A DNA stretch of 64,000 nt from Zopfochytrium polystomum (Eukaryota > Chytridiomycota > Chytridiomycetes > Chytridiales > Chytridiaceae): contig JAIVFJ010000040.1 in NCBI GenBank assembly GCA_025765615.1, positions 333,758-397,757 on the forward strand, in the 5' to 3' direction. Below, piece by piece: positions 10,936 through 22,272 of the stretch (its first letter is position 1; each line of letters opens with the position of its first letter). Below the pieces are notes generated by a model. The model saw only the letters and a program-made list of their open reading frames with translations, was not told the DNA's origin and searched no databases. Made by a program: the position numbers and the translations under genes.

Positions 10936-13306
10936 ATGTCGGAGTCTGAAAATAGAAGCAGCAGTAGTTCCTCCTTGTGGGCACTGGTTGTCTTCGGCGA
11001 CGGCACAAGCACCGCTGTTAGGCCCGCCGCCGCCGCCGCCGCCGCTGCCGCCGCCGTCTTCCCCGGCGACGAGCAACAAGCCTACTGCGACGACTTCTTC
11101 TTTGCCAGCATCGATCGGTCCCTTGCTCTACATTTCAGCGCGGACGGGCAGGTCCTCATCATCGAGTCGTCCTCCTCCACCACCACCAGTAACCCGACAC
11201 TGCCACCGCCACCACAACCACCACCATCACACGCATGGTCAGCACCTTCATCATCGTCATTGGCGGCGGCCGCGGCGGGTGCGCGGTTTGGAGCGCCGCC
11301 TGCGCTTGGATTCAGAGTCGCCACAGTCAATGCCCCTTCCAGATACAAAGCTGCCGTGTCGGAGGCCCTCCGGATCCGCAACGCCGTGTGCGATCCCATC
11401 TTTGTCGACCCGTCGTTTCCGTGGTTCCACACGACGGAAGCTATCAGGGTAACAACTGTGAATCCTGCCCCCTCGCGGGACATCCAGTCTTTTGCACCTT
11501 CGGTTTCCCTTCCGTCCTTTTGCGGCGCTAATAAACTCCGTCCCACCAATCCTCCCCTCGAAACCACCCCAAAAAAACACGGCGCCCTCCGCCCCCTCAG
11601 ACCCATTGCCCCATCAAGTACCTCCGCTGGTCGCTGCCCACCAGCCCCCACCACAACGGCCTCGTGACCACGACTGCGACCGCAGCACTCCAGATCGACA
11701 CAATCGACCAGGTCGCGCGCGTCGCGCTGTCCAGGAACCGCCGCACCGTGCGCGTGTCTTATCCCGTGCTTGTCGGCGTGGAGCGGGTCCCGCTGTCGCC
11801 GAGCAAGATGGCGGCGGAGGCGGCGGCGGCGCCGCGGCAGACGTATGTGTACCACCGCGTCGAGAGGATGTTTTCGGTCGCATGCGTGCCGCCCGCGTGG
11901 GCGCTACCGGTGGCGATGCTGCGGGATCGGCGTGCGGGACGCATGGGTATTGATGAGCTGGTAAAGGGGTTTGCTGCAATGAGCAGTAGTTGATTCGTAT
12001 AACTATTTTTTGGTTGCGCTACTCAGAGGGCTATCGTGGAGCAAGCCAACGGAATCGTTTCGGCAAAGTACGCGGCGATTCCGCTGCCGCGCGCTCCCGC
12101 CGCGTCGTCGTCGTCGTCGCAGTACCCGAGCTTTCGAAAGTCGACGCAGGAGCTGTTTGACGCGTCGGGCGAACGCTTGATTACCAAAATCTGCTCGAGC
12201 TTGGCCACGTTCCAGGTCATCTTGCCTCCGACTCTGCCTCCACCGCCGGCCGCCGCCGCCACCGCCGCCACCGCGCGTCTCCAGCCCGAGGTGGACGTGG
12301 ACGAGATTTCGGTGGAGGCGGTGATGCGTGATGGGTCGGTGTTTGTGCTGGGCGAGGGCGCCGCCTTTGTTTGGCTCTACACCGCAGAGTGCGAGGACGA
12401 CAGCGACGACGACGAGGAAGGGCAGGTCTATTCGACGGCGGCGCTTCCCGACGTTGCGAGGAACTTGAGCACGAACGCAACGTGAGGGCTGTTTTTGGGA
12501 TGCTAGAGCAGTTTTTTGGCTTGCATACCCTTGTGTTTTGCACAAGGAATGGCTAACTGCGCGACGGGTCTGTGCTTCTTTCTTTTTTTTTTTTTTTTTT
12601 TTTGGGTGTCCTTTCACAGGTATCCGCTGCGACAGTTGCACTCGGTCATGCTGAAGCTGTACCAGATGGCCCACCATCACTTCACCGTCAGCACCCCGCG
12701 GCGCGACCCTAGCAGCTGGATGCGGCTGCCCGATCCCGGAGCCTTTGCGACCGGCCCACCGCTCTTACCCCTGGACCGCCGCGCGTCGCCGACGCTAGTC
12801 ACCGAAGTGCCCGGGGTGTGCTTTGTCACGCGCTTCCCGAGCGGCGCGCTCCAGGCAAAGTTCCTCGACGGCGTCACGGTCCACGTTCCCGACGCCCGGC
12901 CGCTGGTGGATAATGCGGCGGCGGCGGCGGCGGTGGCGGGGAGCAGCATGGCGTCTGAGCGCTGGCGCGCCGGTCTCGAGGCCATCACGGCCGTCGTGGA
13001 TGCGGGCGCCGACGGGGGGGACCGCGACCGGGTCGTGGTTCGGCTGTCGCGGCCCATTGGGTATGAAAGGTTTGTTGAGCACACTGCCTCCTATCCACTG
13101 CTCTTTCGTGTATTGACTCTTTGCGCTTCTTCTTCCATTTCCTGCCAACCCGCAGGCACATCGGGACGCTTCTTGACTGCGTTCGCAAGTGGTCCGTCGA
13201 AGCAGAGAGAGGAAGAAACAGACCGGCCGGTGCCTTGCTATGGCAGAACAGGACCGTGAGCGTCGAAAGCACGCTGGCCAACGCAAGGAGATATTTGACC
13301 CAGTGA
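10936..13306 (+). CDS. C5orf34-like protein (DUF4524/DUF4520 type)
   Basis: Five exons (10936-11448, 11601-11960, 12027-12481, 12620-13069, 13156-13306) encode about 642 aa; every junction is GT-AG and in frame. The order of conserved segments follows the animal C5orf34 family: an N-terminal strand motif (WALVVFGDGT), a central YVYHRVERMFSVACVPPAWALP, a late VTRFPSGALQAKFLDGVTV, and a final PIGYERHIGTLLDCVRKW. Ala/Pro/Ser-rich loops separate these blocks. The molecular function of C5orf34 is not known to me; the beta-rich repeats suggest a binding module. It is transcribed in the same direction as the LisH-CTLH gene, 187 bp downstream. The 3' gap starts with a T-rich stretch. The match is from remembered family sequence, so a profile search should confirm it. 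Confidence 0.7.
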
Positions 13307-14093
13307 CGCCTTTTTTGGGGCGGGTTTGGGGGATTGCTTTATTATCATCATTGAAGAATCACCGCTCCGCTTGCCGTCTTATTTTTTATTTTTTTTTTTT
13401 TTTCTTTTGATGCCCAGGCGCCATTTTGCGTCCAGAAGAAGGGGGGGCGCAGTGTCTGTAAAAAGCCCAATCGCGGACATTCGGGTGCTGGGATTTGCAT
13501 TGCGCGGAGAATCCCCGTTTCAGAGCCCCAGAAGTAACAGTCCAGCCACATCACGGTTACTTTGTGCTTGCTCCAAACTAAATCAGTTCATACATTCACA
13601 TCCACAGTAAATTCCGGCCATGTTTCAGGTTCAAGTCAGCTTCCAGAAGTTGGGAAAAGCCAGACATGATTATTGAGACTTGAGCTATGGCAGAAACTCA
13701 AACTCAACTGGAGTGATGAGTGATCACTCATGCTCCATAGAGTTTCCAGGAAATTAAAACAATCAACAGGACCTAAGACCGATTAATCTAACACAAAATT
13801 TTCTGACAAGAGTCCCTCGAACGGAAATCCCTTGGTTTGAAGTTTGTTGTGGTAATAAGTATTTTCAAAAATTCCTTAGCCCATCCAATTTTCCACGAGG
13901 AAAACTTTCCTATTGTTGGCAATTAGGGAAGCGTTTCCACCGAAGAAGGAGGATAGCACCAGGTCCAATTCAGCGAAAAAGAACCTCTTCGCATTATGGC
14001 AAACACAGAAAACTCAATTAATGGAGGAAGTTTTTCTTTGTGGGAAAAAGGGATGGGCTCGAGAATTTGAAAACTACTCTTGGCAGTTGGTCA

Positions 14094-14132
<39 letters not shown>

Positions 14133-14714
14133 GCAACTGTGCTCTCGAATTCCTCACCTGGGGGCCAAAGGTGGGAACTAGAGAATGGACCTAAATACCA
14201 AACCTGACTAATGAAAAGGGGCAAAAGGAGGTTGTCTAGGGGCACTAGACAGGAATGTGTATTTGGAGTCATAAAAAGCCCAAGAAAAACACAAAGAAAT
14301 CTGCAACACAAAAGAGGGGTTTCTCATACCAAAGCATGAAACAGACACAATCACAAAAGGAAGCATAACCCTCTGGTGCAAGACACAGAAGAGTTTCTCT
14401 GGAGGACAAAGCCAAAGCTACGTCAAAGCAGAGACAGAACTGACCAAGTCGGTGAGACTGACTAAATTGGAAAGGAGTGCAAGCCACTACATCCAATGAA
14501 AGAAAACAACAGAAAGAGGATGTATTAATGACACTTATCACCAAAAGGCGCAATATTTTGAGAAGTCGCGAATTTTTAACGTCTATCTCAACTAAAAAAC
14601 GGAGAAAAAAAAATTGAAATTCGCTAAAAATGCGCGGATCTTTGTATACTCGTTATCATACTTGTACCATAATAGGGACCCTCGCTTTTGTCCCGTTGTG
14701 CCAGGGATTTCGCA
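13307..14714. other. Intergenic, no gene seen
   Basis: Low GC with only short frames. It holds an uninterrupted T34 tract at 14097-14130. No RNA gene or recognisable transposon domain was found. Confidence 0.5.
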
Positions 14715-15700
14715 ACATATTTCTTTTTTGGTGACTAACAGAGAGTGCCCAACTGCATAGGGATGTGGTGCCTGGCAGGCTGTACCCCACGCCCACCACC
14801 TTATTTATTGATTTTGGCACTTGTGCATACCGCATAGGGGTTGGGGACTTAGAGCATTTGTGTGGATGCTCCAAGGCAGGGGGGGTGCCTTGTAAATTTT
14901 TCACTCTCTCTGTTTTTTGGGCCATTTCTCTTTTCCTTTTTTTTCTTCAATCTGATTTCTGTCCTTTAGCACCAATACAAGGTCCCTTCAAATCCATCTG
15001 GCTCACAGAGGTGAGGGTAGTGAGAGGTCGTACACATCCAGGTGCGTATGTCCTCTCTTAGAGAGGCACTCTTAAGGCGCTGTGGGTGGGGAGTGCAGTT
15101 GGCCCTGCAATGATGTGACGCTGCTGCTTCTGTGTTGGAGTGAGGTTCACAAGTCTTTTGCGAGATCCGCTGGCTCCAGCAGGGGGGAGTGACTTTGTGG
15201 TCACCCCCCCGCTGTCCAGGGGCATAGGGTGTGGTGTCCCCATCACCCCCGACGCCTCAAGGGGTCGTGCCCTCGATTTGCCTTGGTCCTTTTGCTGTTA
15301 GAGAGAGTTGTGTGAGCACGAGTGTGATGTGATGAAGCCTTTTGGTCGAGTTACCGAGCGATCGCAGCTGGGTGCGGCGCATAGTCAATTGTCAGTGTTT
15401 CTGTGTGCAAGTTCCTGACTGGTGACGTTTCTGACCCGTAGATAGTCAACTCCCTTCTCTCTCTCCCCTCACCACTGGTGACACCAAGGGCTCCTGCAGC
15501 ACCGCCCCCGGGCGCTAGGTGGTGCCTTGTCTGTCTGTCACTATTAACCGCTCCTGCTGTGTGTGAGAATAGGTTCCTGAGATAAAATGGCCTATTTGCC
15601 TCTGCTTTCTCCTTATTCTGCAATTGTGTTGCACCCCTAGGGAGTGCCCTTCCATTTCCCCTTGCATTGGCCCACAGCCAGGCAAGTAATCAGTGCACCA
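14715..15700 (+). repeat. Dispersed repeat A, copy 2
   Basis: Same family and orientation as 1700-2860. The GACTAACAGAGA...CCCAACTGCAT, GGTTGGGGACTTAGAGCATTTG, TTCAAATCCATCTGGC and CCTAGGGAGTGCCCTTC landmarks occur in the same order. The copies differ by many substitutions and indels, so the insertions are old. No coding frame. Confidence 0.75.
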
Positions 15701-15759
15701 ATCCTTCAGAGGTCGTCCCACTGAACCCTCATTCTTTGTGTTTGAGACCCCTGTTAGAC

Positions 15760-16300
15760 AGATCAGTAGGGATACTTCGTGGACTAAGCAAGTAGTAGGG
15801 TTGAAACACCCCTAGATAACAGCCAATAAAAGTTAGTTTTAGCATATTATTTGCTTTTCCTCGCTCCAGCAGGGGGAGGGTGGGTGTTATGTGGAGCTGA
15901 CTAGTTAGCAGCAAGAGGCACAAGGCAGACCTGAGCCTATTGTTACTGTCAGTTATTGTTCTACACAATGCCCAAGGAGAGAGCAAACCACTGCCAATGC
16001 TGGCACTGGCTTGCAATGTTGACAAATACTCTAAGAATAAAGTGGAATGGAAACCAGGTGTAAACAGTTTTCCTCCTCCTCTGCTGAAGCAGATATTACA
16101 GGAAAGGTTTTTACCCTGTGCCAGTCACACTCGCCTAGTGACTATTATAGTGTGCATGTCATCATCATGTATCAATAATTCAAAACAGAGTTTTTCTCTT
16201 TCTCTCCACGATGGGGAGAAGGACCACCCACAAACACACACCTCCAGTTCATTCACTCCTTCCACTTACTCACTCAGAGTAGACTGTTTACAGTAGGGTC
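15760..16300 (-). repeat. Dispersed repeat B, copy 1 (inverted)
   Basis: The reverse complement matches 63575-63990 closely, and 33745-33935 over its distal part. Landmarks are the TACTTAATACTCAGAGTATTTGTC-like word (seen here inverted near 16030), the AGTCACAATAGG word and a CTGAGTGAGTGAGTGGAAGGAG-like block near 16260-16280. No protein frame is conserved among copies. Confidence 0.75.
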
Positions 16301-18287
16301 GCGGAATGAGGCGGTAGAGCGGCGTTCGCCGCTTTGTGGGCAATTTCGGAAGAGCGGGTCGCGAAACCCCCATACACCCTTGCACGAACGCCACGCGAAG
16401 CCGCCCATGCGGCACGCCATCTGAGGGTCGGGGAAAGAACGACACTCGAAGAAAAGAGAAATAGGAGAAAACGACACAAAATGGGAGAGACACCCAGTGA
16501 GTGAAAGGAGGAAACACGCAAAAGAAGTAATGGAAATGGGGCGCTATGCTTGCGTACTGGCCTGGCGCCCAGCAGCGCTGGAGGTAAAAAGGGTAACTCC
16601 AGACCAACTGAAGGGGATGATAGAGGCAGATTTCCTAATTGGGAAGATTGATCGCACTTTTGCCCCAAATGAATTTGGATCCACAGGCCGCTGGGTTTCA
16701 ATCCATGCGATATGGATTGAAATCAATCGCCGTTGGAGACGTTTGACCCCCCCTAATTTAACCCTTTAAGGGTCAGTGCCACTGTGCCACATGCAGCACA
16801 ATGACCCTCAAAGTTGTCCCTACTGATGCAACTTTCATGATGAAACTAGTATCAGCACGTTCAGAATTGAAAGGGCTTTCTGTTGGTGCCTTTTCACTTG
16901 GTTGTACCCAATCTAGACAAATAGTAATTGCAATGAAACTGCAGGTGTGCTGCTGGTGGCACCCTTTTTCTCCTATTAGTGGACTGATGTAAAAACTGCA
17001 CCAAAGCCTTTCAAAATTTACGTACTACTCCTAAAATGGACACGAAATAAAATGGTCTAAGTGACTATGGCTCCAATTTTTTTTTCTATGTTGATTCTGT
17101 TGAGCAAAAGTTGGAAAAAAGCAGAAAAAAGGCCTGTGATAACTGGTTTTTGAAATGTGACACATCTGGATGTGTTGCAATATGCACCACACATGCAAAA
17201 ACAAAGATACACAACTACTTACTTAGTAACAAAGACTGTCTTGAATAGCGGCTCTCTGATGATGCTGGCAGTTTGCTCCTTTAATTGAGTTTTGACGAAG
17301 GTTTGGTCCATTATGTAAGGAGCACTTTTGAATGGTCATGGAGCCACTTACTATCGTTTTAGCAATCACAGCATTCTCCAAAGGAGACCAAATTTACACA
17401 GCGCATAGCTAAGTGACAAAGCTTCAAAATCCTCCCTTTTGTTTAATTTTTTATTGATCAATCTGGCCACAAAAAATTTGGAATGCAAGCTGACGACAAA
17501 AATTCTTTGTGGCAATGTCATCTGACAACCCAGCAGATTTCTGCACCTTTTTGTAAACAACACGTGGATCGACCAGACAGGCATACAGAGACTTTGAAAA
17601 CTCTTCCCAACAGTATTGAGAAGCTCATCAACTTTGTAGGTCTGCAGGCGGAAGGGGCTGGATATTTGCTCTCATCACAGAAGTGCAAGTACCACAGAAT
17701 GGCCTTGAAATAAGATTTGAGATGCTGAAATTTCTCGGGTATTTCGATTGAGAAGAGGATGGGTGCTCCACTTGTCCTCCCAGGCATCAGATGGGCTGAC
17801 ACCATTCCAGATGAGAAGACCAATTAATCTTGAAAACTACTCTTTTGTGAATCGTGCCCCATCACCACCTTCAGCAGCTTCAGAGTCTGCTTCTTCGTCA
17901 GTCCACAATCCAAATGAGCCAGCTCCATCTCCTAACTCCTTAGAAAAATGAACTGCATCACCCAAAGAATGGAAAGTGTATGAAGCACAATCAAATTCTG
18001 AACTTCTTCATTCCAAACAAATCAAATGCATCCTTTGGAGTAAACTGTGCACTTTGTTTGGCTGATTTCCAAACAGTTTTTGGCAATGTTCCAGTCTCAT
18101 GTGGATGACAGCATGGATGAAATGTCTATGCTTTTGTCACTGATTCTTTCAAAGTGAGACCAGCCAGCAATTCCTTGGAGTGTCAAGACTTAGTTGAATG
18201 GATCTCCCAGTGCAATTGCGCTTGGTCCTGCCTTCTTTAATAGTTTCGATGTTGCTGGAGTCAACGCACGAGTATGGAGCTCACGTT
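16301..18287. other. Intergenic with inverted repeat, no gene supported
   Basis: Several frames of 60-118 codons are open but overlap each other and share no family motif. One, at about 16497-16769, contains a perfect inverted repeat (16696-16722). The 17000-18000 part is AT-rich and broken by stops in all frames. It may be decayed transposon sequence, but I could not assign it. Confidence 0.45.
16696..16722. repeat. Perfect 11-bp inverted repeat with 5-nt loop
   Basis: TTTCAATCCAT, then GCGAT, then ATGGATTGAAA. The right arm overlaps a second palindrome, GATTGAAATCAATC, at about 16715-16728. The function is unknown. Confidence 0.85.
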
Positions 18288-18359
18288 GGGGGATTCCGGG
18301 GATTGAACCCGGGACCTCCTGCACCCAAAGCAGAAATCATACCACTAGACTAAATCCCC
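18288..18359 (-). tRNA. tRNA-Pro (anticodon TGG)
   Basis: The reverse complement folds as a tRNA. The acceptor GGGGATT pairs with AATCCCC. The anticodon stem-loop reads CTGC-TTTGGGT-GCAG, placing TGG at positions 34-36. The T arm is CCGGG-TTCAATC-CCCGG. The D arm is short (GTCTAGTGGTATGATT). Length is 72 nt with no intron and no encoded CCA. It lies alone between repeat-rich stretches. Confidence 0.93.
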
Positions 18360-20506
18360 GGTAGTCACCACTTAACCAAAAAAATTATATGTTCTGTCAG
18401 TTTGATGTAGCACTGGTTTGACATACAGTTGGGACACTTTGGTCACCACTCCGACAAATCACTCACGACATAATCACCACCAACTTCGACACAAGTCATC
18501 CATGTCACATCAGTGGCTCGAAAGGTTTTCACAAAAAGTTTGCGCAAGGTTCGAGCAAACTCCAACAGTACTGACAGTCGTCCCTGTTGTGGAGTTGGCA
18601 CCCAAGGCTGGTCGGTTGCTGTTCCTTCCTTGTGGAGTGTAAGGCTTATAAACATCAGAGGTTAGGGCGAGGCTGGCAGGTTATTTTTCTCAGTGCATGT
18701 GCAAGGGGTTTGATTACTGTCTCTTTTAGTGGTGCGGTGCGCTTTGCGCACCTTCCATATTGCGTAGAGTCTTTTGCTCTCCCCAAGACATGTTTACCAT
18801 TATGGCACTGAAGACAATTTGTAGTCAGGTAGTGGCTGACTTAAATCCAGTTCAACAAGCCTGTCAGGCTCAGGGCTGCTCAAAATCACAGATCAAAACT
18901 CCAGCCAGGATTCTCAGGCTTACATAATCGAGAGCCAAAGAGGTAGGGCCGGAGAGTCGCAGACAGAGAAGGGAAGGAAAAAAGCTGTTTCAAGTACCTG
19001 CCGCAGTGCCGCGCCACAATCCACAAACGACAAGAATCGTGCGCAGGATTTGAACTAGATGCCTTTGCAAGGGCACTGCTATGAAAGCTTCGGCTGCTTC
19101 CCTTCCCTAGCCATTAGCGGAACTCTTCCTCTTTCAGGCCCTTTCCTGGTCATGTTGAAGCAATGAAGAGTCTTGTGTCCCATTCTGTGTGCTGCAACCC
19201 AGTACAGCTTCACTAAAGGAAATTCCGTAGGATTTCTGCCCAAGCAAAAGACTCTTCAGAAACAAAAAAAAAAAAAAAAAAAAAGCCATCTTCTTGTCAA
19301 TTAAGTCTGGCTTATGTGCCCATAAATGGCCATTATGACAGTCCGACCCCTTGAAAGGTTGGGACATCCTGCCGTATAAAAAGCGGGTATTGGAGGGGCA
19401 TCCCTGGGTCAGAGCTGCTGGCTGCTGCTCTGAGCACAAACACACAAAAACCAAAATTTGCAACCTAAGTCACAGTTTGGGAGACGGTACCTTGATCAGG
19501 TACAAAGCTCTGCAAGCTCTACCACAGTTTGATACTGTTGTTGGACCCAGCCGGCGCACACCACACGGCCTGGATTTCACAGGAAGAGTAAAATTACGAA
19601 CTGGAATATATGCGCGACTTGCCATTACAGTAGGAACGCTAAGGCGCCTCAGTAGACTTACTAAAAGGCACACACTCTTGGCTCAACGCCCCGCCACCAT
19701 GCGCGCGCTAACCAGGTTGCTATAATATCTGAACATACATAGTCCAGGCCTCTGTCAAATAGTACATTTGCTATGTCCACCTCATTTGTCTAAGTGTGTC
19801 TACTCAATTGGATTTTGGCCTTTATTGTCTGTCTCGCAGTCATCCCCAACAGGCTCTGTCAAACTGTGCGGCTTGATAGTTGGTTACCGTCTCGCACTTT
19901 GCTCTACGCTACGTACTCCTGTACACTCTGTAAATACCAAGTTACTCGCTGCCCCTCGTCGTATTCCAAATTGAACTCACAACAGATACCTTGTTGGCGC
20001 CGGCCCGATTTGCTCTGAGCAGGCAAAGGGCTCGCTCTAAACAAGCTTTCTTGTTCCATGCCGCTCAAAAAGCGCTTGTTTTGTCGCTGCAGCCTGCTTC
20101 AGTCTGATGGGTGCGCTACGCATTCGTTGGATGAAATATATCCATATTGGTGCAACACTACTGCCACCAGTGGCTGTGCCTTCGTTGCAGTTGCCGCAGG
20201 CAGAGTTTTACTTAATGGACAAAAGGTTCATCGGCTTTTTGGCACCAGAGAGGTTCTTGGTCCCTTTCGCGATAAACAAGTGGCAGCTCAGTGATCAAGG
20301 TTTTTTAAAAATCTTCCACAGAGGTGAAAAGTGGAAGGGTGGTGACTGAATCTCCAATCTTTTTCTCAAGTCGTGAATATCAATAAAAGCCATCCTGAAA
20401 GAAGAATATACGAGAGAAAAATCTCGAAGATGTATAGGATTACTAAGAATAGGTGAGAGAAAAAGTCTCAACAGTTGATCTGATACTAGGGGGGAGGGGG
20501 GGGGGG
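18360..20506. other. Intergenic, no gene supported
   Basis: Short frames only. An A-run of about 22 lies near 19262-19283. A segment at about 19500-19600 resembles 28617-28705 (separate entry). A degenerate T-arm-like word near 19040 does not fold as a tRNA. Confidence 0.5.
19500..19600 (+). repeat. Short dispersed repeat C
   Basis: The run GTTGTTGGACCC...GCGCACACCACAC...CCTGGATTTCACA...ATTACGAACTGGA matches 28625-28705 with scattered differences. The preceding CAAAGCTCTGCAAGCTCTACC recurs near 62643. The pattern resembles an old short interspersed element. The class is not established. Confidence 0.5.
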
Positions 20507-22272
20507 TCAAATCAAAAGCAAAAAAAGAAGGGGAAGAGTAGAAAGCAGGACGAAAAGCTGAAATATTGGCGCCGGTGCCAGTGTCGCCGCACTGGAGGTC
20601 GTAGTGCTTGAGGCGGACTGCGGCGCAGCCTTGTTCGACAGGGTGGGCATCGAAGACGAGGTCGATAAAGTTGAACTTGTGGTGCGGGCTGACACTGTCG
20701 CCCACGCGATGCGCTTGGAATCGATCAGAGGCTGCAGTGCCGAGATGAAACCCTTGCGCACTGGCTCGCTGTAAGTCACGCGGAAATCTCGGTCGAACCC
20801 GTCTTCTGGCTTTTTTTCAAAGAGTAAGCCGTCGTAGAAGGAGGGGCGTAAAAGACAGTTGGGTGGTTACCAACCTTATCATATTCAAAGATGTAAGCGA
20901 GCCAAAAGAGGGGGTAGGTTCCGCTCGAAAAAGTTTGAAACACTTGAGACCAAAACTCCTTTTGAGAAACAACCGTCAGCAACGAAGTTGAAAAAAAAAA
21001 AAAGGAAAACAGCTCACTCTCTGCAATTCAGCTTGGGTAACCTGATCAGGCGGAGCAGCGCCGTTTTCTGGAATCTCCCAGGCTGCAGATGCTTCCGAAA
21101 GGACGAAGGGCTTGTTGTACGGCGCAGCGTAATTGTTGTAAACATACATAATGCTATTAACAAAGTACTGAGCCGGAACAGGGTAATTCCCTTGAAACGC
21201 CCCGCCGTTCGTTATAACGCTTTGAGAGGCTGTAAAACGATGGCGCAGTCAGCTTCCCTTTGCGTGGATTGACCAACAAACCTTTCCAGTATTGAGATGT
21301 CCCGACAAAGTCGACATACTGGGGGCCAGGCCTGCAATGGTTCCCGACGGGAGTAAGCACCAATTATTATTCACGAGTGGGAGAAAAAAGGAAAATTTGG
21401 GGTGGTTGACTTACCAGTATGGCTGACCGCCAGCGTTGTCACCGCGTGAGTTCAAATCGAAATTTGGTGACCAGAGAAGTTTCACAGACGGCGCAAGCTG
21501 CCGCATCACTGTGGCCATCGAAATCCAATTGGCAACGTATCGCGCCGGCTGAACGCCATAGAGCATCCAGTCGCCGTTCATTTCTGGCAAGTACCGCAAA
21601 ATGACGGCACGACCTGTGTCGGTGATTATTTTTTGCAGCTGAACAGCAAGCTGCTGAAGTTCATCTGTTGTTACGAGATCGAGGCCTTGGAGTCCGTTTC
21701 GCGACTGATCAGCATCTGTTTGATCCCCGTTGGCCTCAGTCAGTTTGGGGGACTCAACGACTTGAAAATACAGTGGTTGGCTTTCTTACAGATGGTCATT
21801 AAGACGAAAGCATCAGTGTTATCGTCCCATGTGTCGCTAACATTGACAGTGACATTGACGCCGTTGTCCACTATTGGTGGAATAGATTGGCGAACTTGAA
21901 AGCTACCAGCGCGGTAACCTAGACGACTGTTGAATTTCGCTGGCGTGTCTAGGTACTGTGGATACTGTCATTTCAAAAGAAAAGGGTAAGTTTCAACGAC
22001 AGTCTAGTGGGTCCCCTCCTCCTTGTTTAACAAACCTCGTCCCAGTTCAGCCAGGCACCCAGAACGAACGAGCCGTCGGCAGGGGGAAGAGTTTTTGGCG
22101 CGCCAGTCGGTGACGTTACGACGCTCGCTGTTGTCGTTGTGGTAGTCTGGGCTGACGCAGAATTTGAAGAGCACAGGAAGAGAGCTATAAAAGCCAGGGA
22201 GAAGAACGGAGCAGAAATGCCGCGGCGAGGCGCAGCTGTGAAGGGACCGCCTCGCGACGTTGTCATAGCCAT
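20507..22272 (-). CDS. Secreted, probably GPI-anchored GH26-like glycoside hydrolase
   Basis: Seven minus-strand exons (22272-22036, 21964-21790, 21715-21415, 21331-21282, 21229-21018, 20958-20875, 20809-20507) encode about 453 aa. A signal peptide is clear: a basic start, then the hydrophobic stretch APFFSLAFIALFLCSS and a likely cut after SASAQ. A Thr-rich linker follows. The catalytic part has LPEMNGDW with E182 as candidate acid/base, LWSPN, YWPGPQYVDFVGTS and FVLSEAS with E300 as candidate nucleophile, the clan A TIM-barrel layout of GH26 beta-mannanase-like enzymes. The C-terminus is a Ser/Thr-rich stalk, then a hydrophobic end (PIFQLFVLLSTLPLLFLLLI), typical of a GPI-attachment signal. 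A role at the cell surface or wall is inferred; the substrate cannot be told. The 21716-21789 intron acceptor was chosen for its branch site and for giving VLMTIYADQ. Confidence 0.75.

Noticed and set aside
17000..17830. Possible piggyBac-like transposase remains
   Set aside because: Stops in all frames, and no DDD motif or cysteine-rich end could be found.
19030..19100. Possible tRNA (GGATTTGAAC word)
   Set aside because: The bases flanking the T-loop-like word do not pair, and no acceptor or anticodon stem forms.
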